Shown here one piece after another: positions 60,632-64,000 of a stretch of 64,000 bases of DNA (the first letter of the stretch is position 1; each line of letters begins with the position of its first letter). Source of the DNA: Halanaerobium saccharolyticum (GTDB lineage Bacteria > Bacillota > Halanaerobiia > Halanaerobiales > Halanaerobiaceae). The stretch covers positions 1 through 64,000 of the forward strand of contig NZ_QAXS01000004.1 of the NCBI RefSeq assembly GCF_003053565.1. Reading direction: 5' to 3'. The position numbers and the translations under genes are program-made. Under the pieces are notes generated by a model. That model was not told the DNA's origin and ran no database searches. It worked only from the letters and a program-made list of their open reading frames with translations.

Positions 60632-60703
60632 GTAGTTATAGAGCTATTAAATCTGGAATAATATATATTTAAATTTAAATTTTGACACTATAAAGGAGTA
60701 AAA

Positions 60704-62041
60704 ATGATAAGATATTCTTTAATGACGTTAGGCTGTCCTAAAAATGAAGTTGACAGTCAGCATATGAATGGTTTTTTAAGAGGAGAAGATGATTTTTTAT
60801 ATACAGATAGTTTTGAAGAGGCAGAAGTTATAATTATTAATACCTGTGGTTTTATTCAGGATGCAAAAGAAGAGTCTATTGAAACAATTTTGGCTGCTCT
60901 TGAATATAAAAAACAGTACAACTGTAAATCGGTTGTTGTAACCGGCTGTCTGACTCAGCGCTACAGTGAAGAGCTGGAAGCTGATATTCCCGAAATAGAT
61001 GCTGTCTTAGGAACCTCAAATTTTGATAAAATAGCAGAGGTTATCAGAGAGAGTCTTGAGGGTAAAGATACAGGTGGAATTGAGGAAGCCGGTTTTGATT
61101 ACAGTTCTTCGCTGCCCAGAGAGTTAGACAATGATGTTTATGCATATTTAAAAATTGCAGAAGGCTGTAATAATAACTGCACATACTGCAGTATTCCCCA
61201 GATTAGAGGGGCAGTAAAGAGCAGATCTATTGCTGATATTGCAGCAGAAGCAGAAAAAATAGCTGAATCAGGAATTAAAGAATTAATTATAATTGCCCAG
61301 GATACAACTCAGTACGGAGTAGATATTTACGGTCGTTCTGCTCTGGCACCACTTTTAAAGCGCCTGGCTGAAGTGGAAGGAATTAAATGGATTAGAGTTT
61401 TATACAGTTATCCGGAGTTTATAACTGACGAAATAATTGAAGTTTTCGCTGAAGAAGAGAAAATCTGTAATTATTTTGACCTGCCGATCCAGCATTCTTC
61501 CCAAAAGATAAGAAAGTTAATGAATCGCAAAGGAAATGAAGAAGATATCGCTAATATAATAAATAAGATTAGAAATAAGATTCCTGATGCAAAAATTAGA
61601 ACATCTCTGATTGCTGGTTTTCCGGGCGAAAACGAGCAGGACTTTCAGAATTTGAAAAAATTTGTTGAAAAGTTTAAATTCGACAGGCTTGGTGTTTTTG
61701 AGTTTTCTCGCGAAGAGGGGACTGCAGCCTATAATTTAGACAATCGAGTTCCGGAAGAAATTAAAGCAGAAAGAAAAGAAGAAATTATGCAGCTGCAGCA
61801 GGAAATTTCTCTGGCCAAAAACAGGGAATTAATCGGGCGCAAGATTGAAGTGATCATTGAAGATCAGGATCAGGAAAATTACCTGGCCAGGTCTCGTTAT
61901 GATTCACCGGAAATAGATAATCAGATTTATATTTCTAAAAATGAGGCAGAGCTTGAAATTGGAGAAATCTATCAGGCTCTAATAAAAGAAGCCTTCCATT
62001 ATGATTTAATAGGAGAGATTGAGGATGAATCTACCAAATAA
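60704..62041 (+). CDS. rimO: ribosomal protein S12 methylthiotransferase RimO
   Basis: Radical-SAM enzyme adding a methylthio group to the conserved Asp of S12. The MTTase domain holds C11, C48 and C82 (TLGCPKNEVDS, INTCGF, TGCLTQRY). The radical-SAM cluster is CNNNCTYC (C155, C159, C162), and a C-terminal TRAM domain follows. TLGCPKNEVDSQHMNG and SIPQIRGAVKSR are RimO-specific, separating it from MiaB. AAAGGAG precedes the ATG. Its end overlaps pgsA by 17 bases. The rimO-pgsA-pgpA-cinA order is common in Clostridia. Confidence 0.95.
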   Translation: MIRYSLMTLGCPKNEVDSQHMNGFLRGEDDFLYTDSFEEAEVIIINTCGFIQDAKEESIETILAALEYKKQYNCKSVVVTGCLTQRYSEELEADIPEIDAVLGTSNFDKIAEVIRESLEGKDTGGIEEAGFDYSSSLPRELDNDVYAYLKIAEGCNNNCTYCSIPQIRGAVKSRSIADIAAEAEKIAESGIKELIIIAQDTTQYGVDIYGRSALAPLLKRLAEVEGIKWIRVLYSYPEFITDEIIEVFAEEEKICNYFDLPIQHSSQKIRKLMNRKGNEEDIANIINKIRNKIPDAKIRTSLIAGFPGENEQDFQNLKKFVEKFKFDRLGVFEFSREEGTAAYNLDNRVPEEIKAERKEEIMQLQQEISLAKNRELIGRKIEVIIEDQDQENYLARSRYDSPEIDNQIYISKNEAELEIGEIYQALIKEAFHYDLIGEIEDESTK

Positions 62042-62555
62042 ACTTTCTGTTCTAAGAATTCTGCTGGTTCCAGTAATTATTTATCTGCTTTTAGTAAATA
62101 CTTTAAGTACCAGTATTGCAGCTCTGGTTGTCTTTAGTCTGGCTGCTCTAACTGATAAGTTTGATGGTTATTATGCCCGCAAACATAATCTGATAACTAC
62201 CCTTGGTAAAATTTTAGATCCACTGGCAGACAAACTATTAATTATTGGAGTTTTTACAGCTTTTGTGCAGACCGGAGTGCTTTCTACCTGGCCGTTAGTA
62301 ATTATAGTGGCAAGGGAACTTGCAGTAACTGGCTTAAGAGTGGTTGCAGCAGATCAGGGCTCAGTAATTCCAGCAAATATTTGGGGTAAAACCAAAACTA
62401 CAATCCAGATGATTACTGCTATTGTGCTTATCATTAATCCACAAATTATTAATTTTCCATTTCTTTTAACTGAGTTATTAATCTGGTTAACGGTAATAAT
62501 TACAATTTATTCTGGCTATACTTATTTTGCTGCCGCAGAGGTTGATTATTCTTAA
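62025..62555 (+). CDS. pgsA: CDP-diacylglycerol--glycerol-3-phosphate 3-phosphatidyltransferase
   Basis: Integral membrane enzyme making phosphatidylglycerol phosphate. The CDP-alcohol phosphotransferase signature is DKFDGYYARKHNLITTLGKILDPLADKLL (D-G-x2-A-R, then G and two Asp). NLPNKLSVLRILLVPVIIYLL is the usual N-terminus. The ATG at 62025 is seven bases after AGGAGAG (176 residues); the in-frame TTG at 62019 is too close. Followed after 11 bases by pgpA, which carries out the next step. Confidence 0.95.
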   Translation: MNLPNKLSVLRILLVPVIIYLLLVNTLSTSIAALVVFSLAALTDKFDGYYARKHNLITTLGKILDPLADKLLIIGVFTAFVQTGVLSTWPLVIIVARELAVTGLRVVAADQGSVIPANIWGKTKTTIQMITAIVLIINPQIINFPFLLTELLIWLTVIITIYSGYTYFAAAEVDYS

Positions 62556-62566
62556 GGGAGGTAACT

Positions 62567-63007
62567 ATGCTTAAAAAAATAAATCATTTGCTGGCAAGTG
62601 GTTTTTACAGTGGTCATCTTCCAGCTGCACCCGGGACCTGGGGATCATTATTAATGGTCCTGCTTCTATTTTTCTTTCCAATTTTAAATAATATTTATTT
62701 GATATCAGCTCTTTCAATTGGGGGAATAGCAGTTGCAAATTTTGAAGAAAGACAGACAGGGATCAAAGATGACAGTAAAATTGTTATTGATGAGATGGCC
62801 GGACAGTTATTAACTTTTTACACTTTAAAGACAAGTATTCCTGTATTAGTAGGCGGTTTTATCCTCTTTCGAGTTTTTGATATAACTAAACCCTGGCTGA
62901 TCGATAAAGTTCAGGATTTACCTTCTGGCTGGGGAGTAATGCTCGATGATATTCTGGCTGGTTTGACTTCTCTTATTATTTTAAAAGTTATTATTACATT
63001 AATTTGA
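62567..63007 (+). CDS. pgpA: phosphatidylglycerophosphatase A
   Basis: Membrane phosphatase converting PGP to phosphatidylglycerol. The family marks are ASGFYSGHLPAAPGTWGSLLMVLL, VIDEMAGQLLTFYTL, LFRVFDITKPWLIDKVQDLPSGWGVMLDDILAG. The Asp and Glu of these segments form the metal site. The 146 residues include three to four membrane spans. GGGAGG precedes the ATG. It ends in TGA, rare in this window. Adjacent pgsA and pgpA make a complete two-step unit. Confidence 0.94.
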   Translation: MLKKINHLLASGFYSGHLPAAPGTWGSLLMVLLLFFFPILNNIYLISALSIGGIAVANFEERQTGIKDDSKIVIDEMAGQLLTFYTLKTSIPVLVGGFILFRVFDITKPWLIDKVQDLPSGWGVMLDDILAGLTSLIILKVIITLI

Positions 63008-63030
63008 TAAATTTAATCTGATTTTAATCC

Positions 63031-63063
63031 AATCGACCTTAAATGGGTCGATTTTCTTTTTTT
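63031..63063 (+). terminator. intrinsic terminator after pgpA
   Basis: AATCGACC (63031-63038) and its exact complement (63046-63053) around a seven-base loop, followed by TTCTTTTTTT. Confidence 0.85.
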
Positions 63064-63070
63064 AAAATGA

Positions 63071-63076
63071 TATAAT
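63071..63076 (+). promoter_or_regulatory. extended -10 promoter of cinA
   Basis: TATAAT at 63071-63076 preceded by TGA; no convincing -35. It lies between the pgpA terminator and cinA. Confidence 0.45.
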
Positions 63077-63094
63077 TAGAATGAGGTGTTTATA

Positions 63095-64000
63095 TTGAAG
63101 ACTGCAATCGTAGCAACTGGCTCGGAATTAATAACCGGGCTTGTCCAGGACAGCAATTCAAGTTTTTTAGCAGAAAATTTAAGTGAATTTGGTTTTGAAC
63201 CAGAAAACATTTTGATCTGTGGAGATCAGAAAGAGAGCATAAAAAAAACAATTGACTATGCTGCCCAATCAGCAGATTTAATTTTTATAACAGGAGGCTT
63301 AGGACCTACAGAAGATGATCTGACTAAAGAAGCATTTGCAGAAGTGTTAAATTTAAATTTAATTTATTCAAAAGCAATCGAGGACAACTTAAAAGATATA
63401 TTCTGTAATCATGGTTCAGGTATGAGTTCTAATAATTTATCGCAGGCATATATCCCCGAAGGAGCAGAAATTATTACCAATGAAAAGGGGACTGCTCCTG
63501 CTTTAAAAATTGAAAAAGAAAATAAGATATTTTATCTGCTGCCTGGTGTTCCATCAGAATTAAAATATTTATTTAAAAATAAGATATTAGATGATTTAAA
63601 AAAGAAAGATAAAAATCGACCTTTAATTCGAGAATTTAACTTTATTGGCATTGGCGAATCGACTCTGGCTTCTGAACTCAGCAAATTGGATCTTAACTCT
63701 AATCTAAAGATTAGCTATCAGGCAGGAAAAGCTGAAGTTAAAATGCGGCTGAAGCTTGATCAGAACTGCAGCCTGAACCGAGAAGAAAAAAATAAAGTTT
63801 TAGATCAGTCCAGTGCGGTTATCAGATCAGAGTTTGTTGATTATTTATATGGTGAGGATCGGCAGAGCATAGTTGATAAAGTTCATGAGTTATTAATTGA
63901 AAAGAATATTAAAATTGCCACTGCGGAATCTTTTACCGGTGGTTTAATTGCAGAGATACTGACTGAAAAAGCAGGCAGTTCAAAATATTTTTTAGGTTCA
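63095..64000 (+). CDS. cinA: competence/damage-inducible protein CinA (partial, runs past the window end)
   Basis: Starts at a TTG after GAGGTG and is open for 302 codons to the last base. The N-terminal MoaB/MogA-like domain (TAIVATGSELITGLVQDSNSSFLAENL, FITGGLGPTEDDLTKEAFAE, YLLPGVPSELKYLF) hydrolyses ADP-ribose-type nucleotides in characterised homologues. The C-terminal PncC-type nicotinamide-nucleotide amidase domain begins at KIATAESFTGGLIAEIL, where Phe replaces the usual Cys of AESCTGG. Together with pncA at 40.8 kb this suggests NAD by-product recycling. recA is the usual next gene but is outside the window. Confidence 0.93.
   Translation, partial: MKTAIVATGSELITGLVQDSNSSFLAENLSEFGFEPENILICGDQKESIKKTIDYAAQSADLIFITGGLGPTEDDLTKEAFAEVLNLNLIYSKAIEDNLKDIFCNHGSGMSSNNLSQAYIPEGAEIITNEKGTAPALKIEKENKIFYLLPGVPSELKYLFKNKILDDLKKKDKNRPLIREFNFIGIGESTLASELSKLDLNSNLKISYQAGKAEVKMRLKLDQNCSLNREEKNKVLDQSSAVIRSEFVDYLYGEDRQSIVDKVHELLIEKNIKIATAESFTGGLIAEILTEKAGSSKYFLGS

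Noticed and set aside
60682-60703. Consensus TTGACA just upstream of rimO
   Set aside because: Seventeen bases on, the -10 position is TGATAA overlapping the ATG, so transcription would begin inside the gene. Probably chance.
63900-64000. cinA as a broken gene
   Set aside because: The frame is intact to the final base; it is cut only by the window edge. The Phe in AESFTGG is a substitution, not a frameshift.

Overview
The window reads as chromosomal core DNA of a low-GC anaerobic Firmicute. PolC, RNase J, a YlbF-family protein, an MnmM-type methyltransferase, SpoIIIE/FtsK, and SleB- and PdaB-like wall enzymes all point there. The unusually acidic tails of NusA, IF2 and RodZ, a stand-alone desulforedoxin, SLH modules, and a nucleoside-binding protein without a lipobox suggest a halophilic anaerobe with an outer membrane, most like the Halanaerobiales. 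The lineage is an inference; no rRNA is present. Nearly all genes are on the + strand. TTG starts are frequent, TAA is the dominant stop, and TGA ends only two genes.

Layout. 0.1-7.2 kb: ispG, proS, polC. 7.2-7.5 kb: a palindromic, MITE-like element, then a promoter and an attenuator-like hairpin. 7.5-15.2 kb: the translation/transcription operon rimP-nusA-ylxR-infB-rbfA-nrnA-truB-ribF, then rpsO from its own promoter with a structured leader. 15.2-22.8 kb: pnp, nfo, a JAMM-DinG fusion helicase, a LysM/SleB hydrolase, a PdaB-like deacetylase and dut. 22.8-26.6 kb: thrB, a divergent hom, lysC and a 40-residue desulforedoxin. 26.7-38.5 kb: asnS, an exported SLH-tagged flavoprotein, ogt, and a peptide and amino-acid set (pepF, an esterase on the - strand, pepV, an M18 aminopeptidase, a PatB-type C-S lyase, a YhiN-type flavoprotein). 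38.6-44.6 kb: ylbF (-), a glutaredoxin-thioredoxin reductase fusion, acylphosphatase, nicotinamidase, an RlmL-type methyltransferase, an EamA transporter and asd. 44.8-56.8 kb: rnj, uppP, ftsK/spoIIIE, a GntR regulator, a BMP-type nucleoside ABC transporter and rodZ. 56.9-60.6 kb: tRNA genes (Tyr and Glu on -, a tandem Trp-Thr duplication on +, and Pro) around mnmM, a MerA-like flavoprotein (-) and a DUF2103 gene. 60.7-64 kb: rimO, pgsA, pgpA and cinA, which runs off the window end.

Functionally, rimP to pnp forms the conserved ribosome-maturation, tRNA-modification and RNA-decay block. thrB, hom, lysC and the distant asd cover the aspartate-family route. The peptidases with PatB suit peptide use. 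The ftsK-gntR-ABC transporter-rodZ-pgsA-cinA order is the Firmicutes spoIIIE-to-cinA neighbourhood, here without the usual M16 peptidase pair and interrupted by tRNA genes.

I saw no phage, transposase, CRISPR array or defence island. The most unusual signals are a perfect 11-bp hairpin inserted between the Shine-Dalgarno and the start codon of pepV, the JAMM-DinG fusion, the SLH-anchored flavoprotein, the Grx-TrxR fusion, the desulforedoxin gene, the tandem tRNA duplication and two palindromic intergenic repeats.
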